Shown here in pieces: positions 9,383 to 19,524 of a stretch of DNA of 50,681 nucleotides (positions are counted from its first letter, which is position 1; each line of letters starts with the position of its first letter). Made by a program: the position numbers and the translations under genes. The notes under the pieces were generated by a model. The model saw nothing but the letters and a program-made list of their open reading frames with translations. It made no database searches and had not been told where the DNA came from. The DNA is from Sergeia podlipaevii (lineage: Eukaryota > Euglenozoa > Kinetoplastea > Trypanosomatida > Trypanosomatidae): positions 1 to 50,681 of the forward strand of contig JASANZ010002129.1 of the NCBI GenBank assembly GCA_030849805.1, in the 5' to 3' direction.

Positions 9383-12300
9383 ATGACAAACTATAACCCC
9401 AGTACTATCACACTAAAAACCATTTCGGGTAATCACTGCCAGCTACATGCACCATTCACATTAGAAGCGCTCCTGAGTACAGCTGAAAGTCAATTTCACT
9501 TTGTCCCAGAGACCATCAAGGTCCTTTACAAGGGCAAGCCCAGGCGTGTTATGGATGTGCTCAAGAAGAGTAGGGAGACAGACGGCAGTGCATCCTCGCA
9601 TCCCTTCACGGTTTCTGATGTCGTCTCTACTCCATACAGTGGTGGCAACAGCAACAGCAATAGCAGCACCGCAGCTCACTCTACCGTCGGTAGCGCCAGC
9701 ACCGACTCTGCACTGCAGCAGAGCTTGAATGGCGATGAGGAAGTAGTTGTGCTGGTATTTGGTATTCCCAAATGCGTACGCCGCGTAAACTCAGGTGCGG
9801 TACGGACAGCTCGTGCTCGCGCTGAGGCTGCAGTTGCGCAGCAGCGCCAACAGCAGCAGCAGCAGACGGTTGGAAGTAGCAAGGAGGCATCCACCCTCTT
9901 CGCGGGTGGCGGTGCAAGTAGCACCACCGCTGCCGCTGCTGCTGCTGGAGGTGGTTTTATTCCAGGTGTTCAAGCGGAGTTCCCCGGCCCTTTGCTTTTC
10001 CCTCACTGTCCCAAGGGCTTGCGGGATCTCGGGGTCATCGCACTGGAGCACGAGCGACGCACAGGCAAGGAACGCTATGATGCCTTCTGTGATGAGCTCT
10101 ATATTCACCCCACTATGCAGCACATTATCCGAGAAGTGCAGAAGGGCCACGACGGCGTACTCCCAGGGATTTTGTGGCAAATAAAAGCAGCGGCGCCAGC
10201 CTTCTTTTCGTGGATTGAGCGTCATTCTGCGCTCTTCGTGCGCATGCTAAATCGCTCTCTGCCCACGTCTATGGAGCGGGAGAGGGATGCACTAGTGGCG
10301 CTCACCCAGCAGCTCGCCATGGGCATGCTGGGTGGCAATCAAACCATTACAGTGCACCTTGGAGGTGCTGGTGGGGAGGGGGATGGAGATGGGCACGGCA
10401 GTGGCATGCAGCTGCAGCTCGTGATTCAGATGCAGCCCGGTGAGGAGGACGAAGAGGACAGCGACGACGATATTCTTATAATGCCAAACGATGACGGGGA
10501 TGCTGACCATGGTGACGACAATGATGAGGATGATGATAGTATGTGGTCTTCAGAGCTTGAGATGCGCTATGAGGAGAACCTTGCTAGTAGCGTGTCGGTG
10601 GATGAGGCAGCGGTGCTGAGCACACGCATAGAGCAAGTTCGCGACAGCCAACGCACTGAGGAGCAAGGTAGGTATGCAGATGAAGGTACGCATGGTATGA
10701 TGGATAGTGGTGCCCGCAATGCGCGCAGTCGCGCAGAGGATGTCGCTGTTGTCGCAGCCATGGGCCGTTCAGGGTCAAAACTTTCCAGTAGCTCATCATC
10801 ATCATCATCATCGGCTGCGGCAGTGGGGCCAAGCGACGATGGGACTAGTAAGACGCAGACCGAGCCCATTGGGACTTCGTTCTCTTCACCAGGTGGAGAA
10901 GCAACGCTCTTTGCACAGGCCATGGGAGACCCCGTGTATGCGGAACTCGCTGGGCGAGTCGCTCAAGTTTCTATTCGAACTCGCCAAATCTGCGAGACTG
11001 CGCACACGATGTCCCCTGTGCAGCAGCAGCAGAGCGTGCGTGAGGTCCACGCAGAAGTGCAGGACGTCTCCTCCGTTCTCATGACCGAGATGGAAAGTAG
11101 TTTAGTTCACATCGACAATGAAACCTACTTTGACTGGCTCGTCACCACCGCAGGCAGCTTTTTTGCCAAGGCAGAGGAATTTTACATGCAACTGGTGGAG
11201 AAGAAACTCGCGATGCCGATTGCGACGAGTAACGGCTCAGCTGAGAGCTATGCGTGCATTGCGGCACTTAGTAAGCAGCTCTACGGCGAGGCAGTGCGAC
11301 TCATTGAGCGATGTGCACATATGGCAGCGGGTGCACCACCAAACTCAGGGAAGGTAGTGAATACTGCTGCCAGTACTAGTGGCAATACACGGGCCTGGAT
11401 GCGTGTTGGCGCGCTACGCAACCTTCCAACGGACTGCTCTCCGCTCTTCCACCCTTGTGCGCGGTGGATCTCCAGCACAGGCCCAAGCTCTCTTCTGCAC
11501 GAAATGCTTGAGGTAGCGCGAGGCCAGAGGGCCTCTATTCTTTGGTATACTTCTCACTATTTTCAGAAGGCGCTAGGTAAAACGCTACAGACGGTGGCCT
11601 ATGTGTTTGACGGGGTGAACAACAAGGTGCGAGCAGCGCGGATGCTGTTCAACAGCAAGGTGCACAGGGTAGACGAGGTGACTCCTGTGTTGCAAAGAAT
11701 TAGTGCAGCTGCGGCGAGTAGCGCGGCGGGTCACGCGGGCGTTAGTAACGCTCTGCGGTCAGAATGGGGTATGCTGATGGGACAGCTCTATAAGACGCTC
11801 GTCAAGCCCATCGAGGCCATGTTACCTCCATGTAATACAAACTCGAATCCTCTCTATGTCGTGGACTCAAGGCACGAGCCAGCTCCCAGGCACACGTGTG
11901 ATGCATGGGCCACTCACACTAACTGGCAGGGCTGCTGGTTTGCCGGGTACTGCGACGAGAAAAAGACTATGTGTGTAGACAAGTGGTGCGTAGCAACTGC
12001 GCTGCTGCCATGGAATATTGTGCTCGCATCGGAGGCGCCGACCTGCGCGGAGTCGCAGCGCGGTCCGCTTGTCATGCTCACTTCAGCCGCCCCCAGCACA
12101 ACGGCGCCCGACTGGCTCTCGGAGGAGCTGCAGGACCGACTTCAGTTCCGCCAGTATGCTCTTGCCAAGCTGCATCCTCAGCACGCCGTGATCCTGCATG
12201 AGGCCATCACGCAGTCCTCACAACCCGCCGTCACAAGGTCACACTCCAGTAGTTCTTCTAGTGTCGGTGCAGACGAAGAGACTGCAGAGAAGTCGGCACC

Positions 12301-13057
12301 ACACGGCGGCACGATGTCTCGGAGCGACTCATTTCATCGTAAAGATGAATGGGTCGTGATGGATCACGTGACACGTGCCCGCGAGCCGCAGCGACCTCCT
12401 CGCCTGAGTGTGTCCTTCAACGGACTAGCACCCGCCCTCGTGGGGGACTTCCACGCCGTTGATGAATGCAACGCAGAGACTGGTGTGGGCCAGCTGCTTG
12501 GCATGACGCCGTACCACGCCACCCTCTTCCATGTGCACAAACTAACCAGCGGGGATGACGTGTACGCAGCACTCTACAAGGGCATGGTGGAATCCCCTGG
12601 GGCACCCCTTGCGGCCCTGCTGCGCCGTGCTGTGTTGGCCACCATGCGAGCAAACAATGCACCTTGGCTTTCAGTTGAGTTTACACTCATGGACTATGCC
12701 TTTCGGATAGCCTCCTTGTGGCCACTTCTGACCGTGTCGAGGGCAACAAAGCAGCAGCAGCAGCAGGCTGAGGTGGTGAGTAGCACGGTAGGCGTGACTG
12801 CTTCCCCCTCCGCCCAGGGTGGCACCAGTCTCTCTGATGATGCTGCTGCTGCTGCCGCTACGGCGGCAGTGACTGACGGAAATCAATACGCGGAGCAACA
12901 TGCGGTGGGTGAGATGTATGAGATGATGCTTCAGCATGTGCTCGAGGCACGCCCAGATACAGAGGAGGAAGTGCTTAATACTCTCATTGACTACTTGGAA
13001 TCGTCTAAGGAGGAGGTAGAAGGCGCTCTCAAGACACGCAAGGCTGGCAGCATGTAA
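9383..13057 (+). CDS. Large ubiquitin-like protein with Rad23-type XPC-binding segment
   Basis: The protein has 1224 residues. The N-terminus looks like a ubiquitin-like fold: strand STITLKTI, strand HCQLHAP, a helix, then strand TIKVLYKGK. A last strand candidate, EEVVVLVFG, comes only at about 119-127 after a low-complexity insertion. Residues about 239-292 resemble the XPC-binding/STI1-like helical domain of Rad23, with the pattern hPxMQxIIxEVQ, LPGILWQI, ALFVRMLNR. An acidic Asp/Glu-rich stretch and poly-Ser follow, then a long unassigned C-terminal half with a Cys/Trp-rich block near 839-890. No convincing UBA domain is seen, although yeast and human Rad23 (about 400 residues) have two. 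It may link ubiquitinated clients to the proteasome or act in repair. This is inferred from the domain pair only. The frame extends upstream to a TTG at 9317, but that part is encoded by the T tract; 9383 is the first ATG after the splice acceptor. Confidence 0.6.
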   Translation: MTNYNPSTITLKTISGNHCQLHAPFTLEALLSTAESQFHFVPETIKVLYKGKPRRVMDVLKKSRETDGSASSHPFTVSDVVSTPYSGGNSNSNSSTAAHSTVGSASTDSALQQSLNGDEEVVVLVFGIPKCVRRVNSGAVRTARARAEAAVAQQRQQQQQQTVGSSKEASTLFAGGGASSTTAAAAAAGGGFIPGVQAEFPGPLLFPHCPKGLRDLGVIALEHERRTGKERYDAFCDELYIHPTMQHIIREVQKGHDGVLPGILWQIKAAAPAFFSWIERHSALFVRMLNRSLPTSMERERDALVALTQQLAMGMLGGNQTITVHLGGAGGEGDGDGHGSGMQLQLVIQMQPGEEDEEDSDDDILIMPNDDGDADHGDDNDEDDDSMWSSELEMRYEENLASSVSVDEAAVLSTRIEQVRDSQRTEEQGRYADEGTHGMMDSGARNARSRAEDVAVVAAMGRSGSKLSSSSSSSSSSAAAVGPSDDGTSKTQTEPIGTSFSSPGGEATLFAQAMGDPVYAELAGRVAQVSIRTRQICETAHTMSPVQQQQSVREVHAEVQDVSSVLMTEMESSLVHIDNETYFDWLVTTAGSFFAKAEEFYMQLVEKKLAMPIATSNGSAESYACIAALSKQLYGEAVRLIERCAHMAAGAPPNSGKVVNTAASTSGNTRAWMRVGALRNLPTDCSPLFHPCARWISSTGPSSLLHEMLEVARGQRASILWYTSHYFQKALGKTLQTVAYVFDGVNNKVRAARMLFNSKVHRVDEVTPVLQRISAAAASSAAGHAGVSNALRSEWGMLMGQLYKTLVKPIEAMLPPCNTNSNPLYVVDSRHEPAPRHTCDAWATHTNWQGCWFAGYCDEKKTMCVDKWCVATALLPWNIVLASEAPTCAESQRGPLVMLTSAAPSTTAPDWLSEELQDRLQFRQYALAKLHPQHAVILHEAITQSSQPAVTRSHSSSSSSVGADEETAEKSAPHGGTMSRSDSFHRKDEWVVMDHVTRAREPQRPPRLSVSFNGLAPALVGDFHAVDECNAETGVGQLLGMTPYHATLFHVHKLTSGDDVYAALYKGMVESPGAPLAALLRRAVLATMRANNAPWLSVEFTLMDYAFRIASLWPLLTVSRATKQQQQQAEVVSSTVGVTASPSAQGGTSLSDDAAAAAATAAVTDGNQYAEQHAVGEMYEMMLQHVLEARPDTEEEVLNTLIDYLESSKEEVEGALKTRKAGSM

Positions 13058-13385
13058 AGCTAGAATCTCTGAGAAGAAAGGAAGAGAGAGAGAGAGAAGC
13101 CCTCTCCAAGGCACGTCAAGGGTTATGCACTGTGAATGTGGGTATTATAGCTATCGATGCACAGCTGCTCTAGATTGTGGGCTTTATATATTGGTGAGGG
13201 TTTTTCCTTTTGGTAGTTGTTTTGCATCGAGCGCTTTTTTCTCTTACGATTGATATATCTTTATTTTTTATTTACTTCATATATGATAATACGTTGCTTA
13301 AAAAATAAAGAAATGATGTACATATTTTGCTATCGTTGTTGCTGTTGTTGTTTAGAGAAAGCCTTTTACATGTATGTGTGAAAGT

Positions 13386-13386
13386 G

Positions 13387-13408
<22 letters not shown>
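13386..13408. repeat. (GA)n microsatellite
   Basis: An uninterrupted run of alternating G and A lies in the spacer after the ubiquitin-like gene. It is typical simple-sequence DNA of these intergenic regions. Confidence 0.85.
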
Positions 13409-13417
<9 letters not shown>

Positions 13418-15380
13418 ATGTATACGGATGGTACTAGCTGCACTGCAAGCATTCACTTTGATGACTCAGGTTGTTGTTGTTTTTTTTTAAAAAAAAACGG
13501 CACAAAGACGACGGTGACGATGTCAAAAGCACCCCACTTGATGACATCTCGCACGTGCGTGTTGATGTACTGTGAAATCCTTTGATCACTTGCTTGGCAG
13601 TGATATATATATATATATATATGCTCTTGAGGAAAAGTTAGTTTGGTAGACTTTTTTTTTTGGCGCGTTTTATTTTTATTGCTATTATATCAGTTTTCAT
13701 GATGATGATAATCATAATTATTTCCTTTTGTTACCGTTGAGTGACATGCTCTCGCGTATTATCACTATTTTTGTTCTTATACATTCTTTCTTTTTCAGCT
13801 TACGCTATTTGGGTTATATGTTCGGTTTCCTCCTTTGCGTAAGTGTGCTAGCGCATGTGTTTCTTGTCAGTCCTCTCTCGGTGGTTGGTTTGCTTCTACA
13901 AAAGCGATTACGGAATCTATTTATTTATCTATTTATCTATTTATTTATTTATTTTGTGTGTGTATGCACTGCACATCGTAACGAATACGTGCGTGTGTAT
14001 AAGCAACGAAAAACTGAGGACAGGGGCAAGAAGAGCGATGGGAGGAAAAAAAAAGAGGCGCAAAATTAACTTTATGAACGTGCTGGGCACCAAGGAAGAT
14101 TATGCACAATTTCGTTATTTGGGAGAGAATAAAAAAAAGTAGAATATTTTACGTAATGTGGGTGAATGAGGGCGTTCGTGAATATGCGTAACTTTTTTTT
14201 TTTGGTATGGAGAGAAACAAAGTTTTTTTTTAAAAAAGGAGAAGGTGATCCGTTTTTTAAAGATTCCTTGCTTTTTCTCTTCCTTTTTTTTTTTTTAAAG
14301 TAATTGCTTTTGTTTCAGATCGTGTCTGTTCCCAGATTGTATATAGTACATTAGTGATTTTCTTTTTTTTCTATTGCTCTCCACCTATATTTTGGATGAG
14401 GAGGCAACACGTGGTCATGATTTGCGAACATTGTTTTTTCTTTGTTTTTCCTCCTTCTTGCTTTTTTCTCAGAGGCACATGCGTGTGATGGGAAGTATTG
14501 CTCTTTGCATGTGAATAATATTGCTATACATATAGCCAGAATGCTGTGAGAGCGAGAAAGAAAAGAGAGTTAGAGACGGGTGTCACCTAGAGCGAGTTCA
14601 CTGTAGAGAGAAAAAGAGAGAAGGAAGGAATGTTCTCAGTGCTCTACCTCTCTCTTTCTGCGGGTGTTTTATTATTATCATTATTATGATTAGTTCTTTT
14701 CATTGTTGGTGCAATCTCGCTTCATTATATATATCTATTTTTACACACAAAAAAAAAACATTATATATATATTGTTGAAGCTTTCTTTTTGGCTTAAAGT
14801 CGCCTTTCAAAACAATGAACTAATGACACCAGCATTTACTACATATATAAATATATTTTCTTTCTCTATGATCATTATATATATTCTTTCGCCTTTTTTT
14901 TTTGATGTTTTTACTTTAAGGGATAGAAACACAACGAGTAGTTTTAGTGTCCCCTCATCATCTTCGAAACAAATCGTTTGGAGGGGGGAGGAGGAAAGTT
15001 TTTTCTCTTTTTTTTGAAAGTCTGTGCATTATTCATATCTTGGAAGAGATCAGCTCCTATCACTGATATCCCTTTCTTGCGAGTTATACATAACTTGGTT
15101 TTGTGTTGTTGCTTTTCACTTGAGGAAATAACTATCTATACGCGCTTATCTCTCAAAAGCTGTGAACGCCCTTTGCTGACGATCTACAACACATACACAC
15201 ATACAATTATACATAGAGTCATTTCTTTTTTTTCCCCCTCGTTGCTGTGTGCGCTCCTTTTCTTACTATTTTTATTACTGTTGACTTGCCTCTTTTTGAG
15301 CTGTGGGACACGGACTAAATTATTTCCTTGAGGAGTTAGTCGTATATATACAAACGCATTTTCATATACTCGTTACCACT

Positions 15381-15407
15381 TTTCTCCCCCCCACCCCACC
15401 CCTTTAG
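15381..15407 (+). promoter_or_regulatory. C-rich polypyrimidine tract and trans-splice acceptor
   Basis: A C-rich pyrimidine tract ends in CTTTAG, with the AG at 15406-15407. This leaves a 27-base leader without ATG before the start at 15435. C-rich rather than T-rich tracts are uncommon in this window. Confidence 0.55.
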
Positions 15408-15434
15408 CGGGAGTGTTTCCACTGCGACCCCACA

Positions 15435-18400
15435 ATGAGCAGTTCTCGCCTGTTACATCAAGTACCGAATCATGTCGCTTCTGTAGGCTCTAGCCCGCCG
15501 CGGAGTGATGCAGGACCTCACACAGTAGAGCACTTGCATAGTGTAGCCAACGGGAAATGTAGTGATGCCAAAATAGTCGAACCCGCAGTCAGTAGTAGTG
15601 ACTATATGAGTAGTGGATGTGGAGGTAATGGTGGCTCCGCCTTACTACTCACCACCGCTGATCGCGAGGTGCTCTCGAGACAGCAGGAGGATCTGACGGA
15701 GGTGCGGCAAGTACTTCTGCGCAGGCTTAACGAATTAGGCCGTGTGTACGTGGAGACAGGCCACAAGGACACACAGCGCATGCGAGAGATAGAAGGCACG
15801 CTGCGGGACGTGGACAAGTTAAGGAGAAAAGTCTCCAGGTGCCTAGAAGATTCAGATGAGGCCCAGACAGAAGCAGCAGCAGCAGCAGGGCAGAGATACA
15901 GTTCGTCTACCACCGCACTCACGGCAGAAAACACAAGTAGCACAGACAGCCCTCACTCCACAGGAGAGTTTGCAACACCATCGAAAACGAAGCCCTCCGT
16001 GCCGCATGTATCACTCGAGGACTTTATGTCCTCATCACCGTCTTCCGGGTCCCCTCCTCCTCTTTCAGCGCTACCTTCTTCTTTCCACACGTCACCGATA
16101 GCCAGTAGCAGCAGCGGTGCTCCAGCCGTGCACTCGCATTCCGCGATGGAGAACATGGAACTGAAGCCTACAAAAGCGTCAGGAGGCGGTCTTCTTGAGG
16201 GACGGCAGGCACTGCAGCAGCAGCAGTGCTCTAGTGCAACGAGCGCACAAGCAGTGAGCAGTACCGCCGCCTACCGCAAGGCTTCTCGCCTATCACGACC
16301 GGCAAGCAGCGACATCCCGGGTGCACCACACTCATATCACTCTAGATGCTCAAGTGCTATCGCAGGGTCGGAGCCACAAACACCATTGTGCAGCACTGAG
16401 GACGCGGGGGCTGGTGCCTCGTCACCGTCGCCGGCGGCATCGCAGTGGTCGTCCGCCTGTGCATTTGGCATTGCAGCAGCGGCTGGAGCTAGTGGCACTC
16501 CGCGACCGCGGCCTCCCTCCCAGCCGCCCTCTGCAAGTCCGTATTGCCTTCAGCGGAGGCGGAGCAACTGCGACTCCGCACATGAAGAGCAAGAGCAGCA
16601 ATCCCGCACCTCTGTCTACCTGAGCCACCTCACGCGGCCCAGCAGCAGCAATAAAAACAACAGTGTGAGCAGCGCTCAACGAGACCCCGTTCTCAATACA
16701 GGGTCCTCGCACTCTTCTTCTGTGCCTCCATCCTCGACAGGCGGTGACCCTTCGCTATCCACCGCCGCCACACCAGAGCGCAACATGGACAGCCACGAAC
16801 AACAGGTGGAGAAGAAGACACCCGTCATGACACGTGCAAAGCTCACGAGGCGACCAGTGGTGGTCCGCCGCAACATGATGTTTGTACGGAGGCCCGCTGA
16901 TGTTCCGCCTCCCAGTGGCGGCCCTACCGCAGCGGCGGCGGGCGAGACTGCCTCCGCAGCTATGGCCTCCACTAAGCCGCCTGCTACTGCTGCTGCTGCT
17001 CCCTCCACACAACTGAGGGCCTCCACGCCATCCTGTTCGCCCTCTGCTGCAGCGCTCCCGGTGCGTCAGCGTCCAGCAAGCGCGCTTCCTGCAGCTGGTG
17101 TGAGCACAGGCAGACCTTTTGCTCCGGCCCCCTCTTCATTGCTGCCGCAGGCGTCGTCCTCGTTGGCGTCGCCGCCTCCGCAGTCGTTCGTTCGCGCTGG
17201 TAGTGCGCCACCTGGTGGTTCCTCTGCTGCTCGCACAGGCCTCTCTAGTCTTGTGATGAATGACAACTTCACCAATGATCGCTTCTCGAGCTGTGGCACC
17301 CCGCTTTACAACAGCAACCACAGTACGAGTAACAACGACAACGGATCTACCGGGCCTTTCTTTTCTGAGTGCAAAGCGAGTCCTACCATTGGTGGTAGCT
17401 CTTCGTCCTTTGTGACTGCACTGGCTGCTCAAGCTTTGAGAGAGAAGGGCAATGAAGCCTTCCGCCGACAGGATTTCGCAAGTGCTCAGCAGCACTACAC
17501 GGAGGCCATTAAGCTGGATCCTGCGAGCGACGTGCTCTACTGCAACCGCGCTGCCGTGTATCTTCTCACCTTCCGCTACGCCGCTGCCCTCGCAGACTGT
17601 CGCTGTGTTCTGCTACGATCTCCTGACAATCTCAAGGCGAACTGGAGAGCTGCCAAGAGCCTTCTATTTAGTAATCAAATACTCGAGGCCCGTCGCTACT
17701 ACCGCACCGCGCACCGCATTGCTGAGGAAGAGAGTGGATCGAGCAAGAGCGCAGGCTCACCTAATGGAGGCGCTGCTGCAGCGCGGCACTCTTTCACTTC
17801 GATGGGCTCCGCCTCCTCTCCAAGTGGGGGCCACTCTGGGCATGTCAAGTGGCTGCGTGATCGAAAGGCCATCTTTGCGGAGGAGGAGGCTATTGGAATG
17901 GTGGAGACGTACTGGCAGCACACGCGGCACACAAATTGGGCAGAGGCGGCGGTCATTGCGCAGCGCCTTGGCGGTGTTTTTGGTACCACTGGGGCCACGA
18001 GTGTGATATGGCAAGTCCGACAGCTCGAGGCGCAGCTGCACGGTGACGCACATGGTGTCATGGAGCGAGCCATGGCACTGCGCCGCCAGCATCCTACCTG
18101 TCCGGACTTGCTTTATGTTCAGGCCAAGGCGGGTTTCTACTGCGCTCACGACACCAAGGCGACGCGGCAGAGCCTGGAGCTACTTGCTGAGGCAAAACAA
18201 GCATTTGAAACTCAGATCGCCCTGGTAGAGACCAACTTGCGCAGCTTTTGCGATCACTTACACGCTACCAGTGGTGGTGGTGTGAATAACAGTACAGTGG
18301 GAACCCCCAACAAGGCCAACGGCAGTAGTGGTGCCAATAATAATAGCAGCAGCAGCAGCGAGATGATACGTTCAGTAGAGGAGTGGATTCGAGGCTGCAA

Positions 18401-19415
18401 AACGCCAGAGGACAGTCGTTATGTGCAGCTGCAGCGCGCTATCCAGCTCTTTGCGAAGCACCGCGATGATGGCAACTCTGCGTATGCCCGCGCTGACTGG
18501 CCAACCGCTTTTGCTGCCTATACACGGTGTCTGCAGGTGGATGCGTATAACCACTCGCTGCTCGGCACTACGCACTGCAATCGTGCAGCGGTGTGCATGC
18601 AGTCTGGGCGGTGGAAGGATGCCCTCGCGGATGTGGGGGATGCAATCCGGTATAACCCTGGCAACGCTCGCGCCTACGCACGTCGCGCACGCATTTATAC
18701 AACTCTCTTTCTCAATGGGCAGCAGCAGCAACCGCATCAGGTGGGTGCAACGCCCACCTCCAGGGATAGTCTGCTTCGCTACCTTGATGCAGCTGTGGAC
18801 GATCTCGCTCGTCACGCCGAGCTTGCTCCTAGCGTGGCGGCTGCAGAGCAACTGCAAGAAGCACGGGAGCGACGGAGGGCCTTTATGGAGGTTACTAACG
18901 GCGGGGGCGGCGGCTCTAAGCGCCAGAGTGCTGGGTCCAGAGAGGGTGGCGCCGGCAGCGCAGGGAGTGGCTCGCATAGTGCCAGGCAGCGACGGAGCAC
19001 GAAGTTTTACAGCTGCGATGACGACGAGGACTCTGACGGGTCTAGTGGGGGGAAAAGGAGTGGAGCGGCTAGTAGGGGCTACTCTGCTGCTGGCAGTCGC
19101 CCTGGCACCTCGACGCCTAAAGGTCCACGCACCAACTACTATGGCTACGGTTATGGCGGTAGCGCACCAGCAGGTGGCGGCGGGAACGATGGTGGCAATG
19201 CAGAGCATCAGAGAAACCTGCAGTTGCTGGGTCTTTCGCTATCATTGAGTAGAAACGGTAAAGTAGATATAAAGGTCCTCACGCGGGCGTATCGCGAGGC
19301 GGCGCTTCGCTGGCACCCCGATAAGTGGGTCTCTGGCTCTGTCAGGGAGAAGGAAATGGCGGAGCAGAACTTCAAGGACATCAACGTTGCCTATCAAGCT
19401 CTCAAGGATATGTAA
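15435..19415 (+). CDS. TPR and J-domain co-chaperone (DNAJC7/TPR2-like)
   Basis: The protein has 1326 residues. It is predicted to hand clients between Hsp70 and Hsp90 in the cytosol: TPR repeats bind the chaperone C-termini and the J domain stimulates Hsp70 ATPase. Residues 1-650 are Ser/Pro/Ala-rich and probably disordered, apart from a helical stretch near 75-140. TPR block one (about 663-760) opens with LREKGNEAFRRQDF and contains YCNRAAVYL. TPR block two (about 1007-1110) contains DDGNSAYARADW and HCNRAAVCM. A Gly/Ser-rich linker leads to the J domain at about 1262-1326, where H1294-P1295-D1296 is intact. The chain ends right after helix III, so helix IV seems to be missing. DNAJC7/TPR2 has the same domain order but is about 500 residues, so this one carries a very long N-terminal extension. 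The start at 15435 is the first ATG after the acceptor. Confidence 0.85.
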   Translation: MSSSRLLHQVPNHVASVGSSPPRSDAGPHTVEHLHSVANGKCSDAKIVEPAVSSSDYMSSGCGGNGGSALLLTTADREVLSRQQEDLTEVRQVLLRRLNELGRVYVETGHKDTQRMREIEGTLRDVDKLRRKVSRCLEDSDEAQTEAAAAAGQRYSSSTTALTAENTSSTDSPHSTGEFATPSKTKPSVPHVSLEDFMSSSPSSGSPPPLSALPSSFHTSPIASSSSGAPAVHSHSAMENMELKPTKASGGGLLEGRQALQQQQCSSATSAQAVSSTAAYRKASRLSRPASSDIPGAPHSYHSRCSSAIAGSEPQTPLCSTEDAGAGASSPSPAASQWSSACAFGIAAAAGASGTPRPRPPSQPPSASPYCLQRRRSNCDSAHEEQEQQSRTSVYLSHLTRPSSSNKNNSVSSAQRDPVLNTGSSHSSSVPPSSTGGDPSLSTAATPERNMDSHEQQVEKKTPVMTRAKLTRRPVVVRRNMMFVRRPADVPPPSGGPTAAAAGETASAAMASTKPPATAAAAPSTQLRASTPSCSPSAAALPVRQRPASALPAAGVSTGRPFAPAPSSLLPQASSSLASPPPQSFVRAGSAPPGGSSAARTGLSSLVMNDNFTNDRFSSCGTPLYNSNHSTSNNDNGSTGPFFSECKASPTIGGSSSSFVTALAAQALREKGNEAFRRQDFASAQQHYTEAIKLDPASDVLYCNRAAVYLLTFRYAAALADCRCVLLRSPDNLKANWRAAKSLLFSNQILEARRYYRTAHRIAEEESGSSKSAGSPNGGAAAARHSFTSMGSASSPSGGHSGHVKWLRDRKAIFAEEEAIGMVETYWQHTRHTNWAEAAVIAQRLGGVFGTTGATSVIWQVRQLEAQLHGDAHGVMERAMALRRQHPTCPDLLYVQAKAGFYCAHDTKATRQSLELLAEAKQAFETQIALVETNLRSFCDHLHATSGGGVNNSTVGTPNKANGSSGANNNSSSSSEMIRSVEEWIRGCKTPEDSRYVQLQRAIQLFAKHRDDGNSAYARADWPTAFAAYTRCLQVDAYNHSLLGTTHCNRAAVCMQSGRWKDALADVGDAIRYNPGNARAYARRARIYTTLFLNGQQQQPHQVGATPTSRDSLLRYLDAAVDDLARHAELAPSVAAAEQLQEARERRRAFMEVTNGGGGGSKRQSAGSREGGAGSAGSGSHSARQRRSTKFYSCDDDEDSDGSSGGKRSGAASRGYSAAGSRPGTSTPKGPRTNYYGYGYGGSAPAGGGGNDGGNAEHQRNLQLLGLSLSLSRNGKVDIKVLTRAYREAALRWHPDKWVSGSVREKEMAEQNFKDINVAYQALKDM

Positions 19416-19477
19416 GGTGTGATGAAGGAAGAAGGGGGTAGATGGGTGGAAGTTGAGCCTCCATTGTTATGTATCAC

Positions 19478-19524
19478 TATTATTATTATTATTATTATTA
19501 TTATTGCTATTATTATTATTATTG
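19478..19524. repeat. (ATT)n microsatellite
   Basis: More than ten ATT units with a single GCT interruption lie just after the TPR/J gene, probably in its 3' UTR. Confidence 0.85.

Larger units (their letters stand above)
13058..15434. other. Non-coding spacer (2.4 kb)
   Basis: No supported gene. Contents include a (GA)n run at 13386-13408, a perfect G-T9-A9-C palindrome at 13479-13498, (TA)n at 13602-13622, a (TTTA)n-like stretch around 13919-13953 and many T tracts. Open frames around 13728-14142 and 14703-15331 encode runs of Phe, Ile, Leu and Tyr from T-rich DNA and are not credible. The last part holds the leader and splice signal of the TPR/J gene. Confidence 0.7.

Noticed and set aside
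14703..15331. Two short + strand frames upstream of the TPR/J gene
   Set aside because: Their residues come from T-rich spacer DNA, and the likely splice acceptor at 15407 would exclude them from the mature mRNA of that gene.
18372..19248. Overlapping long frames on both strands within the TPR/J gene
   Set aside because: The clear TPR and J motifs are in the main frame; these are out-of-frame shadows in GC-rich, repeat-coded sequence.
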